64,000 bases of DNA from Thiomonas intermedia (GCF_002028405.1 NZ_CP020046.1:1612001-1676000); one strand, 5' to 3'; positions 30,564-49,229 are shown, numbered from the stretch's first letter. Notes: generated by a model from the letters alone, not told the origin. Numbers and translations are program-made.

Positions 30564-32183
30564 CTAGGAGACCGTCGGACTTGAGCCCGAGGGGCGGGGG
30601 TGGCGGCGGTGAGCCGCGCGGTTTATGCGCGGCCAGGCACGCCGCCAGCGTCTTCATCACTTGCACAGGCTCCTGGGCGGCCCGTTGGGGCGCAGAGCAG
30701 GTCGTGCGGGGCGCGATCTGGGCGCACTTTCCCTCTTTGCTCGTCACCCGGCGCGCAGCACATGCATGCGCTTGATGTTCCAGGCCATGGTCACGAGGTT
30801 CCACTCGCCTCGCGCCTTGTGCAGCCCGCGCATGCTCATCTGACGCCAGCCCATGACGTGCTTGATGATGCCGAACACGGGCTCGACGGTCTGCTTGCGC
30901 AGTTTGTACAGCGCCCGGCCTGCCTGTGTGCACAGGCGGTGGGCCATGTTGGCGACCGGCTCCGCAGTTCGCGGCGCGTCGGGGTCGGGCCCAAACCGTT
31001 CGGCCAGGGGCACGTGATGCGACTCGCGCTTCATCGCCAGCAGCGGCTCGATTCCCGCCTGCACGCAGGCGAGCACGTTCGCCTGGCTGCAAAAACCGTT
31101 GTCGGCAACGAGGGTCTGCACGTTGCCAAGCGCCCCGGGCAACGCCGCAATCTGCTCGAGCGTGGACACCACTTCGCGCTTGTCATTGCAGGCCTGCGTG
31201 ACGTGCGCGGTGACCACCATCATCGTCTCGATGTCCACGCCGGCCTGGGCGTTGTAGCTCTGCTCGAAGCCGCCGCCGGACACCGGCATGATGCGCGACT
31301 CCTCGTCCGTCAGGTTGACCTGGTCGCTGTCCTGGGGTCCGGCCTGGGGCGGCTCAGGGTCCCGCCCGCGCGGCTTCTTCCCGGCCTCGCGCTGGGCCCG
31401 GCGCTTGGCCTCTTTGGTCTCGAACTCCTGCTGCTCCGCTTTGAATCGTTCGGCGGCGCGTTGCGCAATCTTGGCCTTGGCCTGCGCGATGGCGCTCAGG
31501 CGGTCCTCGCGGCGCGCGATCTCGGCGGGCACATCCATGCCATCGGGCGCGCTGGAGCGATCATCCTTCTCCGCCCGCGCCAACAGGTCCTGGACTTCCT
31601 GGCGCAACTGCGCCTCGATCTTGTTGGCATGCCCCCACGACAGCGCCTTGTGCTTGCTCGCGCTGGCTCGGATCTTGGTGCCGTCCAGCGCAATGTGCCC
31701 GAGCTTGAGCAACTTCATCTCGCGCGCCAGCACCAGCACCTGCACGAACAGCGCCTCGATCTCCTTCAGAAAGCGCCGCCGGAACGCGGCCAGCGTATCG
31801 TGGTCCGGATGCGTATTGGCCGCCACAAAGCGGAACGCCACCGAGTCGTAGGTCGCGCGTTCGATCTTGCGGCTCGAATGCACCCCGTTGGCATACCCGT
31901 AGATCAGCAGTCCCAGCAGCACCGCAGGGTGATGCGCGGCCGAACCCCGGCCCGCGTACTGCTTGACCAAATCGTCCAGATCGAGCCGATCAATCACTTC
32001 GACAACAAAGCGCGCGAGGTGATCACTGGGCAACCACTCGTCCACCGACGGCGGCAGAAGGTAGGCCGTGTCTCGATCAACACAAACAAAGCGACTCATC
32101 GCGAGGAACTCCTCAATGGACTGTCGCCATTGTCTCGGATCGAACCATCAGGCGAAAGCCTGGAAAGTCCGACAGCCTCCTAG
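30564..32183 (-). mobile_element. Complete IS1182-family insertion sequence (1620 bp)
   Basis: Terminal inverted repeats of 19 bp lie at 30564-30582 (CTAGGAGACCGTCGGACTT) and 32165-32183 (complement of CTAGGAGGCTGTCGGACTT), with 17 of 19 matching. One transposase gene lies between. No clear target duplication is visible. Confidence 0.8.
30744..32099 (-). CDS. IS1182-family transposase
   Basis: 451 residues. N-terminal DUF772-type domain (LLPPSVDEWLPSDHLARFV; HHPAVLLGLLIYGYANGV). The DDE core has the first Asp in HIALDGTKIRASASKHKALS, the second in TLVADNGFCSQAN, and the Glu in KLRKQTVEPVFGIIKHVMG. A long charged coiled coil at about 190-240 is normal for the family. The gene is uninterrupted inside well-matched inverted repeats, so the element may still be active. 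Transcription runs toward lower coordinates. Confidence 0.9.
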   Translation of the reverse strand: MSRFVCVDRDTAYLLPPSVDEWLPSDHLARFVVEVIDRLDLDDLVKQYAGRGSAAHHPAVLLGLLIYGYANGVHSSRKIERATYDSVAFRFVAANTHPDHDTLAAFRRRFLKEIEALFVQVLVLAREMKLLKLGHIALDGTKIRASASKHKALSWGHANKIEAQLRQEVQDLLARAEKDDRSSAPDGMDVPAEIARREDRLSAIAQAKAKIAQRAAERFKAEQQEFETKEAKRRAQREAGKKPRGRDPEPPQAGPQDSDQVNLTDEESRIMPVSGGGFEQSYNAQAGVDIETMMVVTAHVTQACNDKREVVSTLEQIAALPGALGNVQTLVADNGFCSQANVLACVQAGIEPLLAMKRESHHVPLAERFGPDPDAPRTAEPVANMAHRLCTQAGRALYKLRKQTVEPVFGIIKHVMGWRQMSMRGLHKARGEWNLVTMAWNIKRMHVLRAG

Positions 32184-32190
32184 CAGCGGG

Positions 32191-32349
32191 CTAGTTACGC
32201 CCGCGCCCGAACAGGCGCAGGAAGGCATGCCAATCGTGCAAGGCCGTGGCCCAGATCTCACGCCAGATCGTTTGGCGAGCATCGCGACCCACCAGCGCCA
32301 GGATCGCAGCCATCACCAACAGGAAAACGACGATCAACGTCCAATGCAT
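32191..32349 (-). CDS. Small single-span membrane protein (52 residues)
   Basis: Frame of 52 codons starting at ATG 32349 with a strong GGAGGG three bases away. One N-terminal helix (MHWTLIVVFLLVMAAILALVG) is followed by a basic amphipathic tail (RQTIWREIWATALHDWHAFL). Not recognised. It is downstream of the HD-domain gene and recombinase on the same strand, so it is probably the third gene of that island transcript. The IS1182 element has inserted just past its stop. Confidence 0.5.
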   Translation of the reverse strand: MHWTLIVVFLLVMAAILALVGRDARQTIWREIWATALHDWHAFLRLFGRGRN

Positions 32350-32409
32350 AGGCCCTCCGATTGCCGGAAAGAGGAAAAAAGGGAAAGAGGCGCAGCCTGA
32401 GACCATGGG

Positions 32410-33378
32410 TCAAGACATTTCAGCAGCGGCCTGGGTGGCCGCTACCCGAAACGGCTGCCGTCCCAGATGACGGTGATAGTGCCCCCAGCCTCCTGCATCA
32501 GGCAGGCAGCGCTGCATCAGATCGTCCGTGCCCGAGAGGCGATCGGCCAAAGACAGGATTTCCGCCTCCGGCGTCTGCGGCTCGCGCAACCCCATCCATC
32601 TGGGGGCATGGGCCACGGCACTCAGGTTGTGCAGCAACACCTGCGCATGGCCGTGAGGCAGTCGAATCGCCCAGCGGGCCATGGCCGCCGCAATCCACTC
32701 GATGGCCGTGACCCGGTGGCCGAGCAGCCGCCCACGATCGGACAGCCCCCAGCTCCCATCAGGCTTGAGCCGGTATTCCACCGCTTTGCCACAATCATGT
32801 AGCAACGCCGACAGCACCGCGAGGTCGCGGTGCACATACAGGCGCTCAGCACACAGCGCGCGTACCTGCTCGGCGACTTCCACCGTGTGCCGCAAATTGC
32901 CGCTCGTGCCGTTGTGGTGACCATGCATGGAGGACGGCCCAGTACAGAAACCCCAAAATCGATTCTCCTCCCAGAGTACGGCATGGAACAAGCGTTGGTA
33001 CGACGCCGGCAATTCGGCAATCAGGGCAGCCGCACGCTGGACCAGGCTGCGTTCGCGCACCCAGCCAGGGGGAACGGTGTCAAAAAGGGACAGCGTCGCG
33101 ACAGGTCGATCCAGGATGGCTAGCCGCGCAATGCGCAGGCAACCATCGAGGCTGCTGGCAGGCCCTGTCCAGCGGGGACCCACGAGCAGGCCGGCTTGCA
33201 GCCGCGCATCAACCGTGCGTGCCGTCCAACGCACCTTGAGTTGGGCGCGCTCGTGAAACAGATGTGCGGTGAGCGTGGCCTCCCCACGATTGTCAACGCG
33301 GGTCTGCAGGCTGGTGAGGCGGAAGATCTGCGGCAGCATGGACAGACCCAGAGGGTGGGGCAGTGTGGAATCAGACAT
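32410..33378 (-). CDS. HD-domain protein of integrative elements
   Basis: 322 residues. An OB-fold-like start (LTSLQTRVDNRGEATLTAHLF) is followed by an HD phosphohydrolase domain: MHGHHNGTSGNLRHTVEVAEQ, then LLHDCGKAVEYRLKPDG with the HD pair, then GHRVTAIEW. The layout resembles YhaM-type 3'-5' exoribonucleases and the TraI_2-type HD proteins found in genomic islands. It may process nucleic acid or a nucleotide; exact activity unknown. Start ATG 33378 has GAGGAGG upstream and overlaps the end of the recombinase gene by eight bases, so it is translated with it. Confidence 0.7.
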   Translation of the reverse strand: MSDSTLPHPLGLSMLPQIFRLTSLQTRVDNRGEATLTAHLFHERAQLKVRWTARTVDARLQAGLLVGPRWTGPASSLDGCLRIARLAILDRPVATLSLFDTVPPGWVRERSLVQRAAALIAELPASYQRLFHAVLWEENRFWGFCTGPSSMHGHHNGTSGNLRHTVEVAEQVRALCAERLYVHRDLAVLSALLHDCGKAVEYRLKPDGSWGLSDRGRLLGHRVTAIEWIAAAMARWAIRLPHGHAQVLLHNLSAVAHAPRWMGLREPQTPEAEILSLADRLSGTDDLMQRCLPDAGGWGHYHRHLGRQPFRVAATQAAAEMS

Positions 33379-34633
33379 GGTCGGCCTCCTCGGTATTGGG
33401 GTTTGGCTGTGTGGCGGGGTGCGTCCCGAGCGTTGAAGCCAGCAGCCGCTCGAAGGCCGAGCCATCGCGCCGGGTGAGGTTGGGCACATAGCGGCTGTAG
33501 ACCTTGAACAGCATTTCGGTCGAGGTATGTCCCATCTGCCGGGCGATCCATTCCGGGTTCTCGCCGGCCGCTAGCCACAGCGTGGCCGCCGTATGCCGTG
33601 ATTGGTACGGTCGCCTGGGATCCAAGCCAAGAAAGCGCAGGATTGGATACCAGACCCGCTTGGTCACGTTGTTGTGGTCGAGTGGCTGGCCTTCGCTATT
33701 GCAGAAGACCCAGAGCTTGAGCGGCCCCGTGCGCTGAAATTGCCGCTGCAGGGCGTCGAACACCACTTGGCTCATCTGCACCTCGCGGTTGGACTCAATC
33801 GTTTTGGTGGCTTCGTCGGGTTCACCGGCCACGATGGTCTCGCGCACCAGGATCAGCCGGCGGGAAAAGTCCACGTACTTCCACTTCAGTCCGTCGATCT
33901 CGCCAGTGCGCAGCCCTGTGAAAAAACGCACGGTGTAGTAGTCGCGGAAGTCCTCGCGCACGCTCTGGATAAGCGAGCGCACTTCCTCCAGGGTGAAGGG
34001 CTGCACATCGCTCTTGCCGATCTTCAGGGGTTTGATGTTGTAGTAGGGCGACGTAAACTTATAACGGTCGGAGGCTTCGTTCAGGATGGCGTGCATCACA
34101 TTCATGATGGCGTTGATCCGGCGTGGTGAGAGGGTTTGCTTGGTTCGGCCGGGTACTTTGGCGAGTTTCGACCGAAAGGCAAGAAGTTCTTCGCGCGAGA
34201 GGCTTCCGACCTCCCGCTCCTGAAAAGGCGGAGCAAGGTGCACGGCGACGATGTCGGCCACCGTGCGCTGATAGGAGCGGCGCCATTGCACGGCATTTTC
34301 CTGCATCCATTGCTGGGCGAAATCGGCAAACGTGGGGGTGGGTGCGTGGCGTGCTGCGACCGGCTCCACAGAGGCCAAAGCGCGGGCCACTCCTGCTGCC
34401 AGCGAAGCCGGAGGCTTGGGTGTTGCCGTCAATGCCCGGCTATTGGGGAAATAGGCCGCGTATTCGAAGCGGCCGAGTTGGATGTCGCGCTCGATGCGTT
34501 CGAGTAGGCGCTCGAGCTTCTTGCGGTTGTTGGCCGTGTCGTCGAGAACGGTGTATTCCCTGCACCGACCTCCGTGATAGCGGAAGTCGAGAAAAAGCTT
34601 CCCGGTCGCCTGTAGCTTTCGGATGCTACCCAT
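33371..34633 (-). CDS. int: Tyrosine-recombinase integrase
   Basis: 420 residues. N-terminal arm-binding part of the DUF3596 kind (MGSIRKLQATGKLFLDFRYHG), a SAM-like core-binding domain (TFADFAQQWMQENAVQW), then the catalytic domain: Arg in FFTGLRTGEIDGLKW, the RH in YQSRHTAATLWLA, GH in RQMGHTSTEM, and the nucleophilic Tyr in LFKVYSRYVPN. It integrates and excises the island, probably at the tRNA-fMet 0.7 kb away. Start ATG 34633 overlaps the stop of the excisionase-like gene by eight bases. The C-terminal extension is Pro/Asn-rich. Confidence 0.88.
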   Translation of the reverse strand: MGSIRKLQATGKLFLDFRYHGGRCREYTVLDDTANNRKKLERLLERIERDIQLGRFEYAAYFPNSRALTATPKPPASLAAGVARALASVEPVAARHAPTPTFADFAQQWMQENAVQWRRSYQRTVADIVAVHLAPPFQEREVGSLSREELLAFRSKLAKVPGRTKQTLSPRRINAIMNVMHAILNEASDRYKFTSPYYNIKPLKIGKSDVQPFTLEEVRSLIQSVREDFRDYYTVRFFTGLRTGEIDGLKWKYVDFSRRLILVRETIVAGEPDEATKTIESNREVQMSQVVFDALQRQFQRTGPLKLWVFCNSEGQPLDHNNVTKRVWYPILRFLGLDPRRPYQSRHTAATLWLAAGENPEWIARQMGHTSTEMLFKVYSRYVPNLTRRDGSAFERLLASTLGTHPATQPNPNTEEADHV

Positions 34634-34853
34634 GGCACACACCGCCATTTGCCATCGGGATTTCGAGGGTCGAATTCGATCGCATGTCGCTTTCGATTCG
34701 CTCCCAGATGTAAAGGATCTTGCGCCCGCCAAATGGACGGATGTAATGGGTCCCCTCCAGAAGTACAGCATCTTTCAGGCGCTCGCGAATCGTTCGGGCG
34801 TCATACTTGATACGCCCTGAGAGTTCGTCCGTTGTTAAATAAGTCAAGCTCAT
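34626..34853 (-). CDS. Small excisionase-like DNA-binding protein
   Basis: 75 residues resembling short winged-helix excisionase or AlpA-type proteins: LTTDELSGRIKYDARTIRERLKDA reads as a helix-turn-helix, followed by a wing around IRPFGGRKILYIWERIE. It starts at ATG 34853 with AGGAGG six bases upstream and is coupled to the integrase gene. Such proteins direct the integrase towards excision. The assignment rests on size, fold-like pattern and position; no firm family match is claimed. Confidence 0.6.
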   Translation of the reverse strand: MSLTYLTTDELSGRIKYDARTIRERLKDAVLLEGTHYIRPFGGRKILYIWERIESDMRSNSTLEIPMANGGVCHG

Positions 34854-34891
34854 GGTGATCCTCCTGTCTTTACATCGCGAAGTGCGAATGA

Positions 34892-34939
34892 CTACAGTGT
34901 AGACAAGTAGCGTGGCATGTCAATGTCTTTTGTGTAGAC
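34892..34939. promoter_or_regulatory. Candidate operator repeats of the int/RHH intergenic region
   Basis: GTGTAGAC occurs at 34897-34904 and again at 34932-34939, 35 bases apart. The first copy overlaps the palindrome CTACA-g-TGTAG (34892-34902). It lies between the divergent excisionase-like and ribbon-helix-helix genes, a natural place for RHH autoregulation. Confidence 0.4.
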
Positions 34940-34977
34940 GCTGTTATGCTTTCGCCACACTTGTGAGAAGAGATCAA

Positions 34978-35178
34978 ATGGACAGACTGCAGATCAATGT
35001 GCGATTGCCTCCGGACCTGATGGAGCTGTTGGACAAGAAACGTATTGATCTGCTGCCGGAGATGGGAAAAATCCCGTCGCGCTCGGATGTCGTGCGGCTC
35101 GCCTTGGAGGCCTACCTAGAAGCATCAGCTCCTGCGGCTGATGGGCCAAAGCCTTCGGCGAAGCGAAGGTCATCTTGA
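34978..35178 (+). CDS. Ribbon-helix-helix (CopG/Arc-type) regulator
   Basis: 66 residues. The N-terminal beta strand and two helices (LQINVRLPPDLMELLDKKR; SRSDVVRLALEAYLE) are the RHH fold that binds DNA as a dimer of dimers. The linker DLLPEMGKIP between the helices is longer than usual. Start ATG 34978 has AGAAGAG upstream. It is divergent from the integrase module and presumably represses it, and itself, through the GTGTAGAC repeats. It is the last gene before the tRNA border of the island. Confidence 0.8.
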   Translation: MDRLQINVRLPPDLMELLDKKRIDLLPEMGKIPSRSDVVRLALEAYLEASAPAADGPKPSAKRRSS

Positions 35179-35210
35179 TCGGTTGATCGAACAAGCAGTG
35201 GGCTAGAGTC

Positions 35211-35245
35211 GGGCCAAGTTTGGGCCAACGATGGGCCATGGCCCA
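35211..35245. repeat. Three GGGCCA repeats spaced 11 bp, next to the tRNA border
   Basis: GGGCCAA/GGGCCAA/GGGCCAT begin at 35211, 35222 and 35233, exactly one helical turn apart. The third lies in the palindrome TGGGCCATGGCCCA (35232-35245). The position between the integrase module and the tRNA suits arm-type integrase sites. Confidence 0.5.
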
Positions 35246-35261
35246 AAAAGCAGCGGGCAAC

Positions 35262-35293
35262 AAAAAAGCCAAGCACCGCTAAGTGCTTGGCTT
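35262..35293 (-). terminator. Intrinsic terminator after tRNA-fMet
   Basis: Perfect 11-bp stem AAGCCAAGCAC / GTGCTTGGCTT (35266-35276 and 35283-35293) with a 6-base loop. On the minus strand it is followed by a run of six T. It ends transcription coming through rpoC and tRNA-fMet. Confidence 0.85.
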
Positions 35294-35307
35294 TATTCAA
35301 GAAATCT

Positions 35308-35384
<77 letters not shown>

Positions 35385-35429
35385 TCGGAAGCTGTAAATC
35401 ATACTGCAAACGTGGCTGCCATGCAAGGC

Positions 35430-35470
35430 ACCCAACTCTCGAAGCCGTGTCCTGGCCACGCGAGTTGGGT
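35430..35470 (-). other. Hairpin between rpoC and tRNA-fMet
   Basis: A 9-bp stem, ACCCAACTC / GAGTTGGGT, with a long loop (35439-35461). No T-run follows, so a processing or stability element is more likely than a terminator. Confidence 0.4.
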
Positions 35471-35482
35471 GAGATGCTGGCC

Positions 35483-39703
<4,221 letters not shown>

Positions 39704-39765
39704 GCTTTCACTCCTTCAGATGCGAAATCCGGCGCGCGCAGCACGCGCCGGACACGGCACAAATC

Positions 39766-43869
<4,104 letters not shown>

Positions 43870-43999
43870 GGATACGCTCCGCTCCACAGGGACAAAATCA
43901 GTTATCGCATACCCCGGGAACACCCCAGACCATGCGATAACTGCTCACGCAGTGACAACCTAAACACCTCGCCGGTTTGAACCGACAGAAGGCGCGAAA

Positions 44000-44027
44000 G
44001 CCCGGAAGGCCAATCGACCTTCCGGGC
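44000..44027 (-). promoter_or_regulatory. Hairpin in the rplL-rpoB spacer
   Basis: 10-bp perfect stem GCCCGGAAGG / CCTTCCGGGC with an 8-base loop, just after the rplL stop. In other bacteria this position holds a partial attenuator or an RNase III site that lowers rpoB relative to rplL. On the minus strand only TTTC follows. Confidence 0.55.
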
Positions 44028-44045
44028 CCACGCCATAACCGAGGC

Positions 44046-44423
44046 TTACTTGATTTCGGCCTTGGCGCCAGCTTCTTCGAGCTTCTTCTTGGCAGCTTCG
44101 GCGTCCGCCTTGGCGATGCCTTCCTTGACGGCCTTGGGCGCACCATCCACCAGGTCCTTGGCTTCCTTCAGGCCCAGACCCGTCAGTTCGCGCACGGCCT
44201 TGATCACGCTGACCTTGTTGGCGCCGGTTTCGAGCAGCATCACGTTGAATTCGGTCTGCTCTTCAGCCGGGGCAGCAGCACCGCCGCCCGCGCCAGGAGC
44301 GGCCACGGCCATGGCGGCAGCGGACACGCCGAACTTCTCTTCGAACGCCTTGACCAGGTCGTTGAGTTCCAGAACGGTCATGCCACCGACGGCGTCGAGG
44401 ATGTCTTGTTGGTTCATTGCCAT
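44046..44423 (-). CDS. rplL: Ribosomal protein L7/L12
   Basis: 125 residues. The N-terminal dimerisation helix ([21 protein letters not shown]) is followed by an Ala/Gly/Pro hinge ([18 protein letters not shown]) and the C-terminal domain [22 protein letters not shown]. It is part of the L10(L12)n stalk that recruits translation factors. It follows rplJ by 54 bases and ends before the hairpin that precedes rpoB. Confidence 0.98.
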   Translation of the reverse strand: MAMNQQDILDAVGGMTVLELNDLVKAFEEKFGVSAAAMAVAAPGAGGGAAAPAEEQTEFNVMLLETGANKVSVIKAVRELTGLGLKEAKDLVDGAPKAVKEGIAKADAEAAKKKLEEAGAKAEIK

Positions 44424-44477
44424 TTGTTGACTCCGAGATAAATGTTTGAAAAGAGAATGTTGAAAGCTTCAGCCAGA

Positions 44478-44975
44478 TCAGGCTGCTTCGGTTTCGCGCT
44501 TTTTCGCCAGCTGACCCAGCGCCACGGCAAAGCCGGACACAGGGGCCTGCATGACACCCAGCAGGCGCGCCAGCAAAACTTCGCGTGACGGAATGCTGGC
44601 AAGGGTCTTGACCCCGGCAGCGTCCAGCGCCTTGCCGTTGACGACACCCGAGCGGATGACCAGCTTGTCGTTGGTTTTTGCAAAGTCGTTGATGACCCGC
44701 GCGGCGGCCACTGCGTCTTCGGAAAAACCGTAGATCAGCGGACCGGCCATTTCACCGGCAAGAACCTCGCACGGGGTACCCGTGACGGCGCGCCGGGCCA
44801 GCGTGTTCTTGAACACCTGGAGATGCACCCCGTTTTCGCGAGCCTGCTTGCGCAGCTTGGTCATCTGCTCGACTGCAATGCCGCGGTACTCGGCCAGAAC
44901 CAGGGATTGCGCCTTGGCTGCCAGCGCCGAGATTTCCTCGACTGAAGCTTGCTTTTCAGAGCGGTTGAGACTCAA
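44478..44975 (-). CDS. rplJ: Ribosomal protein L10, TTG start
   Basis: 165 residues. The family N-terminus [22 protein letters not shown] is reached only from a TTG at 44975, which has AGGAG seven bases upstream; no ATG fits. The middle [22 protein letters not shown] is typical. The C-terminal helix that binds L7/L12 is present. L10 forms the stalk base and in many bacteria represses its own mRNA by binding the leader. It is followed by rplL. Confidence 0.97.
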   Translation of the reverse strand: MSLNRSEKQASVEEISALAAKAQSLVLAEYRGIAVEQMTKLRKQARENGVHLQVFKNTLARRAVTGTPCEVLAGEMAGPLIYGFSEDAVAAARVINDFAKTNDKLVIRSGVVNGKALDAAGVKTLASIPSREVLLARLLGVMQAPVSGFAVALGQLAKKRETEAA

Positions 44976-45261
44976 GATTGACTCCTGAAGATATTGCCTT
45001 GAACCCTGCGGTTCGCGGCGCCTAAACAAGCGTCCTCTGGAGTGACCACAGGCAAGACTCGCATCTCGCCCATTCTCTCGTCCAGCGGGTTCGCCATCTG
45101 CGCAGACCCGACACCCAAGGCTGATGTCGAATTAAGCGAGACCATGGCCTCGCGCCTGCGGTCTTGGATCGCCCGAGGCGGCAGAACATCACCGCATCGG
45201 CCCACCAATTCCTGCACAGCCCCGCCCGACTCTTGCGTCAAGGCGAGACCATTTCAAACAC
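44976..45261 (-). promoter_or_regulatory. rplA-rplJ spacer; likely L10 leader
   Basis: 286 bases without a gene, upstream of rplJL-rpoBC. This is where the L10 autoregulatory leader and a promoter are usually found. I could not draw the leader structure with confidence by eye. Confidence 0.4.
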
Positions 45262-45972
45262 TTACTGCCCGGCAACAGCCGCGTTCACCGTGGCGGTATC
45301 GACGCGCACGCCGATCCCCATGGTGGACGAAACGGCCACCTTTTTCAGGTAGATGCCCTTGGCGGCTGCGGGACGGGCCTTTTGCAAGGCCTCGATCAGC
45401 GCAGCGAGGTTGTTGCGCAGCGCGTCCGGGCCGAACGAAGCACGACCAATCGTGCCGTGCACGATGCCCGCCTTGTCAGCGCGGAACTGCACCTGACCGG
45501 CTTTCGCGTTCTTCACCGCACCGGCCACGTCCGGCGTCACCGTACCGACCTTGGGGTTTGGCATCATGCCACGCGGGCCGAGAATCTGGCCCAGCGCACC
45601 GACCACGCGCATGGCGTCAGGCGAGGCGATGACGATGTCGAAATTGAGGTTGCCGGCCTTGACCTGTTCGGCCAGATCTTCGAAGCCAACGATATCGGCC
45701 CCTGCAGCCTTGGCCTCTTCGGCCTTGGCACCCTGCGCGAACACGGCCACGCGCTTGATCTTGCCGGTCCCCGCGGGCAGCACCACGGAGCCACGCACGA
45801 CCTGATCGGACTTGCGCGTATCCACGCCGAGGCTTACGGCCACATCGATGGACTCGTCGAACTTGGCGACCGCGCACTCCTTGACCAGGGCCAGCGCATC
45901 ATCGAGCGCGTAGAGCTTGTTGGAATCGACCTTGGCGCGCAAGGCGGCATAACGTTTGGGCATCTTGGCCAT
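45262..45972 (-). CDS. rplA: Ribosomal protein L1
   Basis: 236 residues. It starts [20 protein letters not shown] and carries the family signature region [20 protein letters not shown]. It forms the mobile L1 stalk of the 50S subunit and in many bacteria represses the L11 operon. The ATG follows the rplK stop directly, as in TAAATG, so the two are coupled. Length is standard. Confidence 0.98.
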   Translation of the reverse strand: MAKMPKRYAALRAKVDSNKLYALDDALALVKECAVAKFDESIDVAVSLGVDTRKSDQVVRGSVVLPAGTGKIKRVAVFAQGAKAEEAKAAGADIVGFEDLAEQVKAGNLNFDIVIASPDAMRVVGALGQILGPRGMMPNPKVGTVTPDVAGAVKNAKAGQVQFRADKAGIVHGTIGRASFGPDALRNNLAALIEALQKARPAAAKGIYLKKVAVSSTMGIGVRVDTATVNAAVAGQ

Positions 45973-46404
45973 TTACACGCCCTCCACAGTAACGCCCATC
46001 GAACGGGCCGTGCCCGCGATAGTGCGAACAGCCGCATCCAGATCGGCGGCGGTCAGGTCTTTCATCTTGGTGTTGGCAATCTCTTCGAGCTGAGCACGGG
46101 TGATCTTGCCAACCTTGTCGGTATGCGGCTTGGCCGAGCCCTTGTCGAGCTTGATGGCCTTCTTGATCAGCACGCCGGCGGGCGGCGTCTTGATGATGAA
46201 GGTGAAAGACTTGTCCGCGAAAGCGGTGATGACCACCGGCAGCGCCAGACCCGGCTCGACACCCTGGGTCTGCGCGTTGAACGCCTTGCAGAATTCCATG
46301 ATGTTGAGGCCGCGCTGACCGAGCGCCGGGCCGATCGGCGGCGAGGGATTGGCTTTACCAGCTGGCACTTGCAGCTTGATGAAGCCGACAATTTTCTTTG
46401 CCAT
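45973..46404 (-). CDS. rplK: Ribosomal protein L11
   Basis: 143 residues. It begins [29 protein letters not shown], which is the usual N-terminal domain, and ends with the rRNA-binding region [20 protein letters not shown]. It is part of the GTPase-associated centre. The stop touches the start of rplA. It lies 164 bases downstream of nusG, where a promoter may lie. Confidence 0.98.
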   Translation of the reverse strand: MAKKIVGFIKLQVPAGKANPSPPIGPALGQRGLNIMEFCKAFNAQTQGVEPGLALPVVITAFADKSFTFIIKTPPAGVLIKKAIKLDKGSAKPHTDKVGKITRAQLEEIANTKMKDLTAADLDAAVRTIAGTARSMGVTVEGV

Positions 46405-46568
46405 AGTGACTCCGTATGGGTACGAGCGCCGTCGCTCTCACGCGGCTCCCCGAAACCCGCCCCTTTGCATGGACACTGCAGCCCGGGCGGGATGGGCCGC
46501 AGTTGATTTTCTCGGAGCAGACCCCCAGAGGCCCGCCCGCATGCTCGATATCCGGTGACTTGCGATCG

Positions 46569-47132
46569 TCAGAGACGCTCGATCTGCTGGAACTCCAACT
46601 CCACCGGAGTAGCACGGCCGAAGATGGTGACCGAGACGCGAAGGCGCGATTTCTCGTAGTTCACTTCCTCGACGTTGCCATTGAAATCGGTGAACGGCCC
46701 CTCCTTGATGCGGACCATTTCCCCCACCTCGAACTGCACCTTGGGGCGCGGCTTGTCGGCACCTTCCTGCATCTGACTCATGATCTTGTTGACATCAGCC
46801 TCGCTGATCGGAACGGGGCGATTCTTGGCGCCGCCCACGAAACCGGTCACTTTGCTGGTGTGCTTGACCAGGTGCCAGGTCGCATCATCCATTTCCATTT
46901 CGACGAGCACATAGCCCGGAAAGAAACGGCGCTCGGTAATGCTCTTGTGGCCGTTCTTGATTTCGACAACCTCTTCGGTCGGCACCAGAATGCGGCCGAA
47001 TTTGGCCTGCATCCCCGCACGCTCGATGCGCTCGGCGAGGTTGCGCTGCACCGCCTTCTCCATACCCGAATAGGCATGGACGACATACCACTGCTTGCCG
47101 GCCTGCGCCGCCATCGTTTGTGCCTCAGCCAT
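46569..47132 (-). CDS. nusG: Transcription termination/antitermination factor NusG
   Basis: 187 residues. The NGN domain is recognisable by [21 protein letters not shown] and [14 protein letters not shown]. The C-terminal KOW domain shows [18 protein letters not shown]. Start ATG 47132 (MAEAQTM) is preferred to the ATG six bases earlier at 47138, because AGGAG sits seven bases before 47132 but only one base before the earlier one. It lies 10 bases after secE and upstream of rplK. Confidence 0.98.
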   Translation of the reverse strand: MAEAQTMAAQAGKQWYVVHAYSGMEKAVQRNLAERIERAGMQAKFGRILVPTEEVVEIKNGHKSITERRFFPGYVLVEMEMDDATWHLVKHTSKVTGFVGGAKNRPVPISEADVNKIMSQMQEGADKPRPKVQFEVGEMVRIKEGPFTDFNGNVEEVNYEKSRLRVSVTIFGRATPVELEFQQIERL

Positions 47133-47142
47133 ACTCATGCTC

Positions 47143-47526
47143 CTAGCGCTTCCAACCGAGGATCAGGTCGTAGAGCACATATTCCAGCGATTTGTCGGTC
47201 AGCCAGAGAAAAATAGCCATCAAAATAACGAAGGCAAACACGATGCCGGTCATCTGCATCGCCTCCTTGCGCGAAGGCCAGACCACTTTCTTGGTCTCGC
47301 GCACGGCATCCTGCCCGTAGGCGATGAGCGCACGCCCCGGCTCGGAGAGGAAAAACACCACCACCGCTCCCGCCAGCAAGACCAACAGCGTGACGACGCG
47401 CACCCACAAAGGCTGGCCGCCCAAGCCATAGAACAGGCCGAGCGCAGCAATCAGCAGAATTGCCGCCGCCCCCAACTTCGCTTTGTCCGCCCCAGTGGAG
47501 ACGGTTTCGACAGACGGATTCGCCAT
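47143..47526 (-). CDS. secE: Preprotein translocase subunit SecE
   Basis: 127 residues, with three membrane helices as in E. coli SecE ([55 protein letters not shown]). The conserved cytoplasmic segment before the last helix reads [16 protein letters not shown]. It forms the SecYEG channel. Upstream lies tRNA-Trp, downstream nusG, the usual order. Confidence 0.98.
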   Translation of the reverse strand: MANPSVETVSTGADKAKLGAAAILLIAALGLFYGLGGQPLWVRVVTLLVLLAGAVVVFFLSEPGRALIAYGQDAVRETKKVVWPSRKEAMQMTGIVFAFVILMAIFLWLTDKSLEYVLYDLILGWKR

Positions 47527-47564
47527 ATGGATTTACGCGCGTTCAACCCCGAAACGGTTCGGAG

Positions 47565-47640
47565 TGGCAGGGGCAGAGGGAATCGAACCCCCAACCTTCG
47601 GTTTTGGAGACCGACGCTCTGCCAATTGAGCTATGCCCCT
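47565..47640 (-). tRNA. tRNA-Trp (anticodon CCA)
   Basis: 76 bases with encoded CCA. The acceptor AGGGGCA pairs with its 3' strand, and the anticodon loop is CTCCAAA. It lies between tuf and secE, its normal place in this cluster. Confidence 0.96.
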
Positions 47641-47657
47641 GTACCTTCTAGCACCAA

Positions 47658-47686
47658 GGCCGTTGTCTGCGAAACAGGCAACGGCC
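47658..47686 (-). other. Hairpin between tuf and tRNA-Trp
   Basis: GGCCGTTG / CAACGGCC with a 13-base loop. No T-run follows on the minus strand; a processing site or weak terminator is possible. Confidence 0.4.
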
Positions 47687-47785
47687 GCAATTCAAACAGA
47701 TCTGGGCGCACCCCGCAGAGCGCATCCCTAAAACCTTTATCCGGGTGAATCACGGGCTTGCGCCCAAAATTCACCCGCCTTGCCT

Positions 47786-48976
<1,191 letters not shown>

Positions 48977-49025
48977 GATTCAAACTCCTCAAGCCAACAA
49001 AGATCGACAAATCAAGAAAATCAAC

Positions 49026-49100
<75 letters not shown>

Positions 49101-49155
49101 ATGAACGCCTGCGCGCTCAATGCAAAAACGATGTACTGCGAGGCAAGACAAGAAC

Positions 49156-49229
49156 TGGAGCGGGAGACGGGAATCGAACCCGCGCCATTAGCTTGGAAGG
49201 CTAAGGTTCTACCATTGAACTACTCCCGC
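49156..49229 (-). tRNA. tRNA-Gly (anticodon TCC)
   Basis: 74 bases with encoded CCA. The acceptor GCGGGAG pairs with its 3' strand. The anticodon loop is CTTCCAA, giving TCC. Confidence 0.96.
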
